Source: CAWGJC01 sp965276665 | GTDB taxonomy: Bacteria; Pseudomonadota; Alphaproteobacteria; Acetobacterales; Acetobacteraceae | Direction of reading: 5' to 3' | Length of the DNA stretch: 64,000 nucleotides | Assembly (NCBI GenBank): GCA_965276665.1 | Contig: OZ255620.1 | Location: 2,356,001-2,420,000 of the forward strand | Shown here: positions 44,666 to 52,807 of the stretch, one piece after another | Layout: the number at the start of each line of letters is the position of its first letter | How positions within the stretch are numbered: position 1 is the first letter of the stretch | Position numbers and translations under genes: made by a program | The notes under the pieces: generated by a model | The model's input: the letters and a program-made list of their open reading frames with translations, nothing else | The model's database searches: none | What the model was told of the DNA's origin: nothing

Positions 44666-46368
44666 GCCGGACCGTCCAGCGGCGCATGGCGGAGCAGGTC
44701 CTTGTGCAGGGCGCGCAGCCGCTCGGGGCTCAGCAGCGTGTAGACGACGTGCTGGTGGTCGGTCTCGCGCGCGAACGCCTCCATGGCGTCGGCCTGCTCC
44801 AGCAGATCGCCCATCGCGGCCTTGCGCAGGCGCGCCGCGTTCGCCGCGAACCCGGCATCGTCGCGCCCATCCAGCAAATAGCGCGTCAGGATCAGCGCGT
44901 GACCGATGGCGCGGAATCCGCAGACGTAGCGGATGAAGATGTCGATGCGTGTCCTCAGATCCTGGACGGCGGCCTTGTTCACTCCGCCAGGAACGGCGCC
45001 GAACAGCGCGGGCAGGGCGCGGGCGGCTGCGAGGGCCCGATCCTTCTCGTCGATAATGCGGCGGACGTTATCGGGACCGGTCGCCAGCGCCTCGGACTTC
45101 TCCGGCAGCCAATCCTTGAGGCTGTTCTTTTCCTCGGCGAGCCACCAGGCATGCGCCAGGCTGACCGGATAGAGCGTCGCGTCGGAGAGCACGCAATCCT
45201 GGATGAACAGCGTTTCCCGTGTGATGCTCCAGCTCTGCCCGAGCAGCCGCTCGGCCCAGCCGGCCGCCGCGTCGATCTGCGCCTCGCTCGCGTTCTCGGC
45301 GAGCATCCCGTTTTCGATCAGCCATGCGCGATAGATCGCAGCGGACGACGTGGCCGGATCCTTTAGCAAGGCGGCGCCGGCGTGGAGGTTGAGCAGGTTC
45401 GGCGTGTCGAAAGCCGTGTGCCCGTCGAGGCTTTCCCAGTCCGTGCGCAGGATCGCGCCTTCGGCGTCGGCTGCCCCGGCGGTCGCGAGCCGTTGGCGGA
45501 GATCCTCGATCATGATCGCCGGCGCGATCCCCCAGCCGAAATACTGGCCCATGCAGTCGTATTCGATCCACTGCCGGTGCGATCCGACCCGTCCCAGGCG
45601 GGGATTGTCGGGGAAGGTCGGATAGTAGTCGTGCGGCGTGTTCTTCAGCGAGACGATGATGTCGTCGGGAAGACGCTCGATGGCCTCTGCCAACTCCTCA
45701 TGCGCGGTGCGGTCGAACACGAAGTCGCGGATGGCCAGTTCGCCGCCCGCCGCGCGGATCGGCCTGTGCATGGCGAGCACGAGCTTGGTGTACCATTGCG
45801 GCGCCGTTACGCCGCGGCACAGCTCGCACTGGCACCGGTTGGACGAGATCGCGAGCCGGCTCTCGCCCGTGCCGGGTGCGGTGACGATCCCGGCGATGCC
45901 CGGCAGATCCTGATACAGCTCGGTGTATTTGCGTTCCAGGAAGTCCCACCAGAACGGCTCGTTCGGGCAGAGGCGGCCGTCCTTCACCAGATGCGGGTTG
46001 AACTCGAGGAAGACGTCGTGGAACGTCAGCTCCTTGTTCTCGAACCAGACGGCGATGCCGGACCGTGCCGCGAGGTCGATCACCCGGCGCAGGTAGTCGC
46101 GCCGCAGATAGGGACCGCTGCGCCGCGTCGGGGTGTATTTGTAGAGCGCCCGGTGGACCTCCTGGTAACGCTCGAAGATGTTGCGTGGCGCGTCGGTGCC
46201 GCCGAAGAACTTTGCGGGATAGACGACCTGGTCGACGATGTCGTTGCGGTGCAGTATCAGTGCAGTCATGTCGTGGTCGCGGATGAAGGCGAGCGCCTTG
46301 GTGATCCACGCCATGTCCCATGCGCGGCTGCTATGGACCTCGAGCGCGCGGAACGGGAAAGCGGGCAA
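44662..46368 (-). CDS. Putative glycosidase-like barrel protein, paralogue 4 of 4
   Basis: 568 residues, the first of the four to be transcribed. Motifs: RALEVHSSRAW, ILHRNDIVDQVVYP, VWFENKELTFHDVF (Asn where the others have Val/Glu), CPNEPFWWDFLERK, Cys triad RCQCELC, LAIRDFVFD, NTPHDYYPTFPDNPRLG, QWIEYDCMGQYFGWGIAP and DTPNLLN. It has an insert of about 12 residues after AKFFGG relative to paralogue 1. It begins 3 bp after the binding-protein stop. The motif spectrum matches a barrel enzyme; substrate and reaction are unknown. Confidence 0.7.
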   Translation of the reverse strand: MPAFPFRALEVHSSRAWDMAWITKALAFIRDHDMTALILHRNDIVDQVVYPAKFFGGTDAPRNIFERYQEVHRALYKYTPTRRSGPYLRRDYLRRVIDLAARSGIAVWFENKELTFHDVFLEFNPHLVKDGRLCPNEPFWWDFLERKYTELYQDLPGIAGIVTAPGTGESRLAISSNRCQCELCRGVTAPQWYTKLVLAMHRPIRAAGGELAIRDFVFDRTAHEELAEAIERLPDDIIVSLKNTPHDYYPTFPDNPRLGRVGSHRQWIEYDCMGQYFGWGIAPAIMIEDLRQRLATAGAADAEGAILRTDWESLDGHTAFDTPNLLNLHAGAALLKDPATSSAAIYRAWLIENGMLAENASEAQIDAAAGWAERLLGQSWSITRETLFIQDCVLSDATLYPVSLAHAWWLAEEKNSLKDWLPEKSEALATGPDNVRRIIDEKDRALAAARALPALFGAVPGGVNKAAVQDLRTRIDIFIRYVCGFRAIGHALILTRYLLDGRDDAGFAANAARLRKAAMGDLLEQADAMEAFARETDHQHVVYTLLSPERLRALHKDLLRHAPLDGPA

Positions 46369-46371
46369 GTC

Positions 46372-47778
46372 TCAGGCCCGCGCCAGCAGCTTCGTCAGCG
46401 CGTCGCGCGCCTGCTCCAGCTTCGGCTCGACCGGGGCGCCGACCATGATCTCGGACAGCGATCCCGTCACGGCGTCGACGATCTCGGCCGCCTTGCTGAT
46501 GCTCGGTGGCGGCAGGATGTCGCGATCGGTCAGCAGCGTTGCGTCGGAACTCGCCAGCCGAAGGAGATAGCCGAGTTCGGGCCGTTGCTTCGCCAGCGCC
46601 TGCAGGTCCGACAAACGGCTGGGCATGTACGCCTGGCTTGCCTTCGCCATCGCCTGCTGGCTCTCGGACGAGCAGGCCGCCTCCAGCAGCTTGTAGGCGG
46701 CGGCGGCGTTGGCCGATTTCGCAGAGATCGAGACGACCGGCGGGCCTGACCGGGCGCCGTGCTTCGCGCCCTTGGGGTTGCCCTCGGCGGTCGGGAAGAA
46801 GGTGAAATCGACCTTGGACATCCCGACGGGACCGGCCTTGGACAGGTTCAGCAGCAGCCGGTCGAAATACTCGCCGACGAACGCGACCTGGCCGTTGGCG
46901 AAGGTCTCCGACAGCTCGCCGCTGCTCATGTTGATGTAGGCCGGCGGCATGAAGGGAATGAACGCCTTCATCGTCTCGACGGCGCTGATGCCCGCGGGGC
47001 TCGCGACACCGATGGCGTGCGTCGTGGGATCGAACACGTCCACGCCGAACGCGGCGACGAAGTTCTCGTAGGTGTGCCACATGAAGGTGCCGCGCTTCTC
47101 GGCCAGCGCGGTGCCGTAGAACGGCTGGTCGAGCTTCACCCCGGCCAGCATGTCGCCGGGCTTGCGCGTGAAGAAGGCGGCGGCGTCCAGCGTCTGCCTG
47201 TAGGTCTCGGGCGGCTTGAGCGCATAGCCGAACCGGCTCTGGAAGGCCGCCCTCTCGGTGGGGTGCGTGAACAGGTCGCGGCGGAAGACGACGGCCTGCT
47301 CGCTGGTCGCGACCGTGATGCCGAACACCTCGTCCCCGTAGGTCACCGCCTTGCGGGCGGATGGCGTGAAGTCGTCCCAGGCGAGCACCTTGGGGTCGCC
47401 CACCGACTTGATCAGCGGCGCGATGTCCTGGATCACCCCGGCCGAGGCCCATTGCGCCATGCGCTGGATGCCGCCGGTATAGACCAGGTCCCAGGTGGAG
47501 GCGCCCCCGACGAAGTCGATCATCACCTTTTTCTCGATCTCGTCGGTGGTGATGAACCGGGTTCTCAGGGTGACGCCCCATTGTTGGGCGATGGCCGCCA
47601 GCCGGTCCGCCAAAGCGAGCTGGTGCGAGTTGCGCTCGGTGAGGAAGTGGACGGTGGCGCCGCGATACTTGCCGCCGTCCTCGGCGCGCGCCGAGGACGG
47701 GCCGAGTGGGCCGCCAGCCGGACCGGACCCGACAACAATCCCGGTAAGACCGGCGAGGCAGGTGCGCCGCGTGAGCAT
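46372..47778 (-). CDS. Carbohydrate-type ABC substrate-binding protein (SBP family 1)
   Basis: A 468-residue exported binding protein. LTRRTCLAGLTGIVVGS at the N-terminus is a twin-arginine-like signal; GGAGG lies just before ATG 47778, which decides the start over an upstream one at 47850. The mature protein has the two-lobed extracellular solute-binding family 1 fold (GATVHFLTERNSHQLALADR; DLVYTGGIQRMAQWASAGVI; VVSISAKSANAAAAYKLLEA). It heads the operon and selects the ligand for the MalF/MalG pair. The divergent LysR gene at 47892 probably controls it. Confidence 0.9.
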   Translation of the reverse strand: MLTRRTCLAGLTGIVVGSGPAGGPLGPSSARAEDGGKYRGATVHFLTERNSHQLALADRLAAIAQQWGVTLRTRFITTDEIEKKVMIDFVGGASTWDLVYTGGIQRMAQWASAGVIQDIAPLIKSVGDPKVLAWDDFTPSARKAVTYGDEVFGITVATSEQAVVFRRDLFTHPTERAAFQSRFGYALKPPETYRQTLDAAAFFTRKPGDMLAGVKLDQPFYGTALAEKRGTFMWHTYENFVAAFGVDVFDPTTHAIGVASPAGISAVETMKAFIPFMPPAYINMSSGELSETFANGQVAFVGEYFDRLLLNLSKAGPVGMSKVDFTFFPTAEGNPKGAKHGARSGPPVVSISAKSANAAAAYKLLEAACSSESQQAMAKASQAYMPSRLSDLQALAKQRPELGYLLRLASSDATLLTDRDILPPPSISKAAEIVDAVTGSLSEIMVGAPVEPKLEQARDALTKLLARA

Positions 47779-47859
47779 TTTGGCTCCTCCCGTTGGCTTG
47801 TTTTCAGCGAACATGGGCGGCCACGACCTATCTGGCCACAGCGAAAACAACGGGATGGT

Positions 47860-47874
47860 ATAAGTCCAGTCTAT
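47860..47874. promoter_or_regulatory. Candidate LysR-type operator, ATA-N9-TAT
   Basis: ATAAGTCCAGTCTAT in the divergent gap is an ATA-N9-TAT palindrome and fits the LysR consensus T-N11-A. GGTATAAG within it could double as a -10 element. It is 18 bp from the LysR start and about 80 bp from the binding-protein start. Confidence 0.35.
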
Positions 47875-47891
47875 GGATGCGAGGGGTCGTC

Positions 47892-48770
47892 ATGCGCCTA
47901 AGGCAGCTCGAGGTGTTCCGCGCGGTGATGGCTACCGGAACCGTGACCGCGGCGGCGCAGGCGCTGCAGATGTCGCAGCCGGCGGCGACCAGTGCCGTGC
48001 GCGCGCTCGAGGCCAGTCTCGGGATCACGCTCTTCGCCCGCATCAAGGGGCGGCTCTGCCCCACGCCCGAGGCGCAGAGCCTGCACGACGAGGCAGATCG
48101 AGTGTTCCGCGGGATCGACGTTCTCGAACGATATGCGCACGACCTGAAGGAGGCGCAGTCGGGCGTGCTGACCATCGCGTCCACGCACTCGGTCAGCTGC
48201 GACGTGCTCGCCACCGAGATCGCAAGCTTTCGTGCGAAACACCCGCGCGTTCAGGTTTGGCTGCATGTGACGACCACGCGCGAAGTCATCGACCAGGCGC
48301 TGAAGCGGCAGATCGATTTCGGCGTGATCCACTCGCCGGCCGACGAGATCGGCCTGCGGGTCGAGCCGCTCTATGCGACCGAGCTGGTCTGCGTCATGCC
48401 CGCGGAGCACCCTCTGGCCGGCAAGTCCGTCCTGTCACCTGCCGATCTCACCGGCGAGACGCTGATCATCAACGTGCGCAACGATCCGATCCTGTCGATG
48501 CTGGAGGCTGCGTTCCGGCCGATCGAAATGCGCCGCCATGCCCGGATCGGCACCAACAACACGACCACCGCCTGTGCCTTGGTGGAGGCGGGAGCGGGGG
48601 TCGCGCTCGTCGAGCCCATCGCGATCGGCAAGCTGTTTGCGGGCCTGGCCCAGCGCGGCTTCCGGCCCCGCATTCCCGTCACCGCCCGCGTCATCTCGAG
48701 CAAGGAGCATCCCATGTCGCGTCTGGCGCGCCGCTTCGTGCTCGGGCTCAAGGAGACCTCGAAGCGATGA
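47892..48770 (+). CDS. LysR-family transcriptional regulator
   Basis: A 292-residue LysR protein: LRQLEVFRAVMATGTVTAAA and QALQMSQPAATSAVRALEAS form the helix-turn-helix. TLFARIKGRLCPTPEAQSLH and the effector domain (GVLTIASTHSVSCDVLATEI; DFGVIHSPADEIGLRVEPL) follow. ATG 47892 has GAGGGG 7 bp upstream; an ATG at 47877 would add five residues. It is divergent from the sugar-type ABC/barrel-protein operon and most likely its activator. Its stop overlaps the ATG of an aldolase remnant that was once cotranscribed. Confidence 0.92.
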   Translation: MRLRQLEVFRAVMATGTVTAAAQALQMSQPAATSAVRALEASLGITLFARIKGRLCPTPEAQSLHDEADRVFRGIDVLERYAHDLKEAQSGVLTIASTHSVSCDVLATEIASFRAKHPRVQVWLHVTTTREVIDQALKRQIDFGVIHSPADEIGLRVEPLYATELVCVMPAEHPLAGKSVLSPADLTGETLIINVRNDPILSMLEAAFRPIEMRRHARIGTNNTTTACALVEAGAGVALVEPIAIGKLFAGLAQRGFRPRIPVTARVISSKEHPMSRLARRFVLGLKETSKR

Positions 48771-49047
48771 TCGCGCGCGGCTCGCACGGGCGCCGGAGGC
48801 CTCAGGTGAAATTTCCTGCGTTCAATTGGGCGATGGTGATGCGCAATCCCGGGCTTCACGTGTGCGGCGAGGCCGTGCCGGAGGTCATCTGGATCATGCA
48901 CAGCCTGCAGGAGGCCTGCGCCGCACAGGTTGCGGCACTCGCCGGCCGCACGAAGCTGACGCTCTTACCCGAAGAGATCGCCCCGCCGGCTCCGGACGCG
49001 TCCGGCGCGAGGGGCGGCGCGGCCGCAGCGGCGGGATGGCCCTGGAT
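48767..49047 (+). pseudogene. C-terminal remnant of a class II aldolase/adducin-domain protein
   Basis: The frame starting at 48767 reads VMRNPGLHVCGEAVPEVIWI, MHSLQEACAAQVAALAGRTK and LTLLPEEIAPP, followed by GWPWMLRL. These match the C-terminal quarter of class II aldolases (usual pattern RNHGL-x-V-G-x-T-V-x-EA...LE-x-AC-x-QV, then PPEV and EWPALLRL). The N-terminal zinc-binding part is missing. The frame then runs into the truncated repeat at 49048 and stops at 49151-49153. It supports the idea that this locus once handled sugar acids. Confidence 0.55.
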
Positions 49048-49143
49048 GCTCCGTCTGCCCGGCCCCCACGAAAGTATACTACCGTTGGGAGGCCGGGTGG
49101 GGCGAGGGCCGGCGCCGACTCCACCGAAGGGGAAATGCGCTAG
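49048..49143. repeat. Truncated family-B repeat, copy 3
   Basis: It contains the loop CGAAAGTATACTACCG and the full right arm (GGCCGGGTGGGGCGAGGGCC, then GGCGCCGACTCCACC), ending GAAATGCGCTAG. The left arm is reduced to about 10 bp. It extends the reading frame of the aldolase remnant by about 35 codons. Confidence 0.7.
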
Positions 49144-49342
49144 CCCGCTGTGACCGCTTCGTCCTATCCGCCTCGATCCGCGCATCAAAACACCCCGGCC
49201 CGGCGCATGAAAGGACACCGGCGCATGGAACCTCTCGCGACGGCGCTCCGGGGCCGAGCGGCCGCTCGCCCTCTTCCAATGCTTCTGCCATCGTTCGCGC
49301 GCGCTCCCGGTGCGGGCCGCTGATCCTTGGAGTGAGAACAGA

Positions 49343-49573
49343 ATGCCGGATAGACCAGATGTCGGGCTTGGCCCGCGACTTCTAGCGATCGAGACGGCGA
49401 TACGCGCGCTGATCGAGCAAGCAAGCTCGACCGATCCGGCACTGCGCGACCGCATCAAGGGAGCGGCCGATGCCTATCTCGCGACTATTCCCCCGTCGTC
49501 GGAGCTTGAACGCGAGTTCATTGAGCGAGCTCGGGCTTGCATCGCATCCATCGTGCGCCGTCCAAGCGCCTGA
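49343..49573 (+). CDS. Small hypothetical protein
   Basis: A 76-residue charged, helical protein (RLLAIETAIRALIEQASSTD; ELEREFIERARACIASIVRR). The codon pattern looks coding. A weak purine-rich GGAGTGAGAA lies upstream of ATG 49343. There is no signal peptide and I recognise no family. The neighbours are remnants, so it could be a passenger of a former mobile region. Confidence 0.45.
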   Translation: MPDRPDVGLGPRLLAIETAIRALIEQASSTDPALRDRIKGAADAYLATIPPSSELEREFIERARACIASIVRRPSA

Positions 49574-49791
49574 GCTTCGCCTTTCGTATCAATCCCTGCA
49601 ATTGTCGGCGGCCTGAGTCGACCGTCGACTGGGCCTGTGCCCGGGCTGCTCGAGCCCCATAGAGCGACATCAGCCGGGCCGCGGCATTGTCGGTCTCGGC
49701 GCTGTCCTTGAGCAAGGCGCGCAGCATCGTCTCGCCGACGGCGCCGCACGCCTGGCGCGACCCAGGTGAGCTCGTCGAGCTTGACCGCCCT
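49574..49791. other. Region with reverse-strand coding remnant, unassigned
   Basis: On the reverse strand (about 49727-49600) AVGETMLRALLKDSAETDNA with ARLMSLYGARAARAQAQS looks like a piece of a helical protein. The frame is short, its neighbours are in another frame, and no family could be named. Nothing else is seen. Confidence 0.3.
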
Positions 49792-50767
49792 TCAGCTCAC
49801 TAGCCGCCTTGTGCCTGGGAAGTTTGCAAGCATGAAGACAACCAGTGTGGACGTGGCGGCGACCACCACGGCGAGTTCCATCGACTGTGTCAGATTACCG
49901 GGTTGTATTCTCGTCTCGATCCAGAGAATAAAGATGAGGTGAATGCAATAGACACCCAGGCTGAGTTGCCCGAGATTCGCGAGGAACGACAGGCTACGCG
50001 CTTCGGAGCGTAACGTGGCGGCGAGCAGGAAAATACCCGTCGCAAAGGCGACTGTCCCCAGAAGGTAGTTTTCCGTCCCGAAGACTTCGATGTGAAGGCG
50101 GTCCAACGAGAAAGATTCCAGGAATTGGATGCAGAACCCCGCGCCCGTGAGAGCGATGGCGCCGGCCACGCCGATCTGAACCCGACGCTCTCGCATCCAA
50201 AGCCAAGCAAGATGAGGGGAAAGGACAGAAACACTCCCCCTCGGCTTGGTGCCCCCGGAATGTGCAGGAGCGCGCGATATGGACCAAGTGCCAGCGCAGA
50301 TGCCAAGGCAAGAACGGCAAGGCCCAAAGCACCCGCGCGTCGAGGTAGCGTCGTCCAAAGACGACCGCGACCGACCCGATACCGAGCGCGGGCAGGAACC
50401 AGAGGTGGAATGCGGGGCCGCCGGTGATCATCGCTCTCGCGAGTGCGGCAGGGTGCTCGAAAGTCACATAGCTCCCTGGCGCCAACACGAGGAAGAACAA
50501 AACCCAAAACACATACGGAGGCGCCAACCGCTGTATGAGGCGCATCGTCGTCCCCAGCGGATCGTTCGCTCGCCCAGCCATGAAATAGCCGCTCGCGATG
50601 AAGAAGAAGGGAACCGCAAACCTGGTCGCCAAATCAGCCACGCCCACTGCCGATATGCCTGGAGCGCGAACAGGCGGCAATGAATGCAGTAGAACAACAG
50701 CGAGCGCGCCAGCATATCGCGAGCCATCAATTCCGACGAGGCGCCCCGCCCCCTTTTGAGCCGACAT
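49792..50767 (-). pseudogene. Acyltransferase-3 family membrane protein, frameshifted
   Basis: Three consecutive frames give one integral-membrane acyltransferase (OafA/NolX-like). First VGIDGSRYAGALAVVLLHSL, FFFIASGYFMAGRANDPLG and PAFHLWFLPALGIGSVAVVF; then LGLAVLALASALALGPYRAL; then VQIGVAGAIALTGAGFCIQF to LANLGQLSLGVYCIHLIFIL. Frameshifts near 50340 and 50205 break it. Intact relatives O-acetylate cell-surface sugars. The likely original start is ATG 50767. It may be dead or, less likely, carry sequencing errors. Confidence 0.65.
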
Positions 50768-51234
50768 CGAAACGCTACTCGATCGAAGGCCGGTCAAGCT
50801 ACTCTCGATGGGCTGCCTGGTTGCTTCCATCCTCGGCATCTTTCCGACGTTGCAGGCTGGATCCCGCCGACTGTCTCTCTCGGCCTGGAGGCATTCCCCG
50901 GATGTAAAATGTGCCGGAGTGTCGGAACGAAAACAACTCTACCAGAAGGGTGGATAGAGCTGCCGCGAAGAAGCTTGTCGGGATTACCTCGAAATGACGA
51001 GTGGAGATGGAAGGAGGCCGGGATGGCTGTTGCCATCCGCCCTAAAAAGCCAACCAGGGACAGCTATGTCTTCAAGCATCCCAAAAGCCGCGTGAGCCAA
51101 ACCAAAACGCCTCCGGGAAACCCGGCGCGGTTCAATCCAGAGGTACTAACGGGTTGGCCGATACCTGCGATCGGCTGCTTCGGCGGCCATCAGCGATCAT
51201 CGTCGGCATTGCATCAGGCGGGGGCGGGGGAGTG
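50768..51234. other. Long intergenic region, no supported gene
   Basis: About 467 bp. A rightward frame exists with MAVAIRPKKPTRDSYVFKHP near 51024, but it has no recognised homology or clear ribosome-binding site. GC content is lower than in flanking genes. I see no RNA gene or repeat. Confidence 0.35.
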
Positions 51235-51567
51235 TCAATGAGCCGCCGAGTGGGAGAAGACATTCACCACGACGACCCCGGCCATGATCAGTCCGATCCC
51301 GATCATCGCAGGAAGGTCGAGCGCCTGCTTGAACACGATCCAGCTGACGGCAGAGATCAGCACGATGCCGACGCCGGACCAGATCGCGTAGACGATGCCG
51401 GTCGCCATGTCTCGCAGGGTCAGTGACAGGAAGTAGAAGGCGACCGCGTAGCCGATCGCCATCAGGATGCTCGGGGTGAGGCGGGTGAACCCATCCGAGG
51501 CCTTGAGTTCGGTCGTCGCGAATACCTCGGCGGCGATGGCGATGGCGAGATAGAGGTAGGTCACCAT
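51235..51567 (-). CDS. Small multidrug resistance (SMR) transporter, EmrE/SugE type
   Basis: A 110-residue, four-helix inner-membrane protein of exact family length. Glu14 in AIAAEVFATTELKASDG is the essential proton/substrate carboxylate of EmrE. IGYAVAFYFLSLTLRDMATG, then IVYAIWSGVGIVLIS and GIGLIMAGVVVVNVFS are typical helices 2-4. ATG 51567 puts Glu at position 14, which fixes the start. It exports cationic drugs or guanidinium as an antiparallel dimer. A 260-bp GC-rich leader with hairpins lies upstream. Confidence 0.92.
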   Translation of the reverse strand: MVTYLYLAIAIAAEVFATTELKASDGFTRLTPSILMAIGYAVAFYFLSLTLRDMATGIVYAIWSGVGIVLISAVSWIVFKQALDLPAMIGIGLIMAGVVVVNVFSHSAAH

Positions 51568-51660
51568 GGGCTTCCCGTCAGGCAGACGGGGCCCGGCCGA
51601 ACACCGGGGCCGGCCTCTCGGGCGCCGGGGCCAGACGTCGGAGGGGAATGAAAGCTTCTG
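51568..51660 (-). promoter_or_regulatory. Hairpin-rich leader of the SMR gene, possible guanidine riboswitch
   Basis: In the RNA sense, CCCGTCTGCCTGACGGG forms a perfect 6-bp stem just before the start. Upstream lie further GC-rich hairpins, with CGAGAGGCCGGC and ACGGGAAGCCC loosely resembling parts of the ykkC (guanidine-I) consensus. The conserved CTAGGGTTCCG block is not seen. SMR genes are common partners of guanidine riboswitches, which is why it is flagged, but the match is weak. Confidence 0.2.
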
Positions 51661-51826
51661 CCGGCAACGAATCGCCCCAAACTGACGGAGATGCCGCATG
51701 CCATGCACATAGTGGGGCCCCTTGATTCCCGGGCGTGAGAAGGACTGGCACGACGAGCATCGTCCGCCGACCTGATCGGAGTCCGGCCGTGGACGCCGCA
51801 TACGGCTCCTGCGTGGTATACGTCGC

Positions 51827-52807
51827 TCAAAGCCGCAGGCCGATACTCAGAACGCCGGATGTGCCGGTCAGGCGGTTCTGAGCGCTGAACTCGCGCAGGA
51901 TTTTGACCCGCACCAGCACCTCCCTGTCATCGATCGGCAGCGCGTAGGCCGCCATGCCGCCTGCGGTAAAAACCCGGCCCTTGAAGTCGCCCAGGAAGGC
52001 GCCCTCCCCGGTGTCGGACGTGACCTGCTGCAAGTAGCCCCCCAAAACGCCGACCGAGAACGCTTTGCTGAAATACTGCGAGACGGCTACCTCGCCGTGG
52101 ATCTCGGTTCCGGTCCGGTAGTCGGTTGCCGGATTCTTCCCGTTCAAGGTTATTCCAGTGATCGCTGAGGCTTCCAGGCCCGTATTCGTGTCGAGCCAGG
52201 TTACGGCCGTCGAAATGTCTTCCGCCCAGCGGTGGAGGGCAACGTTGGAGAGAGCATTCGCGTTGTAATCGCCGCTGGGAATGTTGATCGAAGGCGTGAC
52301 CGACAGGTGCAATCGGGAGATCGCCCAGCTGACGGGCACGGAAAGCGCCAAGTCCCCGATCGATGTCCTGCTTCCCTGCTCGCTGATTTCGTGCCCGCCG
52401 GCGATGACTCGCCCGGCGACGTATTCCGCGCCGAATGGCTGGGTGACGGTGAGCCCGATCTGGGCGCCCGCAATCTGCCCAGGAATCTGCCAGAGCAATG
52501 TTGGCAGATCGAGGTAGACATCGGCCTTGGCCCCGGCCGTGACGCGGCCGGCGAATGGCAGGTTCTCGGTCCTGCTGACCTGCGCACCATAGATGTAGGT
52601 GTCGTTCTGCAGATAGACGCCCGGTGGCGGCGCGACTGCCGCCAGCGGGCCGTGCAGCCCCATAATATAGAAGCTGGTAGCGCCTTCCGCCGCGTAGCCA
52701 GGCGTTGCAGCGAAGGTGGCGAGCGACAGGATCGCCGAGCCGAACAACCAGCGCGTGAGTTGGCGGGAGTGCCGGCAAGAGTGCGTCAGCCCGGAGCTGA
52801 TGCTCAT
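51827..52807 (-). CDS. Outer-membrane protein of the phenol/MetA-pathway transporter family (SphA-like)
   Basis: A 326-residue protein. LFGSAILSLATFAATPGYAA at about 21-40 is a signal peptide with AxA-type cleavage. The rest alternates in beta strands and ends with SIGLRL, i.e. a C-terminal aromatic/hydrophobic beta-signal. PPPGVYLQNDTYIYGA and SVTPSINIPSGDYNANALSN match the PF13557 pattern of outer-membrane proteins found in aromatic degradation clusters. It is thought to let hydrophobic substrates cross the outer membrane. It is divergent from the Ntn-hydrolase gene at 53149, with an AT-richer gap between. Confidence 0.85.
   Translation of the reverse strand: MSISSGLTHSCRHSRQLTRWLFGSAILSLATFAATPGYAAEGATSFYIMGLHGPLAAVAPPPGVYLQNDTYIYGAQVSRTENLPFAGRVTAGAKADVYLDLPTLLWQIPGQIAGAQIGLTVTQPFGAEYVAGRVIAGGHEISEQGSRTSIGDLALSVPVSWAISRLHLSVTPSINIPSGDYNANALSNVALHRWAEDISTAVTWLDTNTGLEASAITGITLNGKNPATDYRTGTEIHGEVAVSQYFSKAFSVGVLGGYLQQVTSDTGEGAFLGDFKGRVFTAGGMAAYALPIDDREVLVRVKILREFSAQNRLTGTSGVLSIGLRL

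Noticed and set aside
51814..51822. GTATAC site just downstream of the outer-membrane protein gene as an operator feature
   Set aside because: It sits at a gene's 3' end, about 250 bp before the SMR start, and only part of the longer motif matches; mentioned in the findings only.
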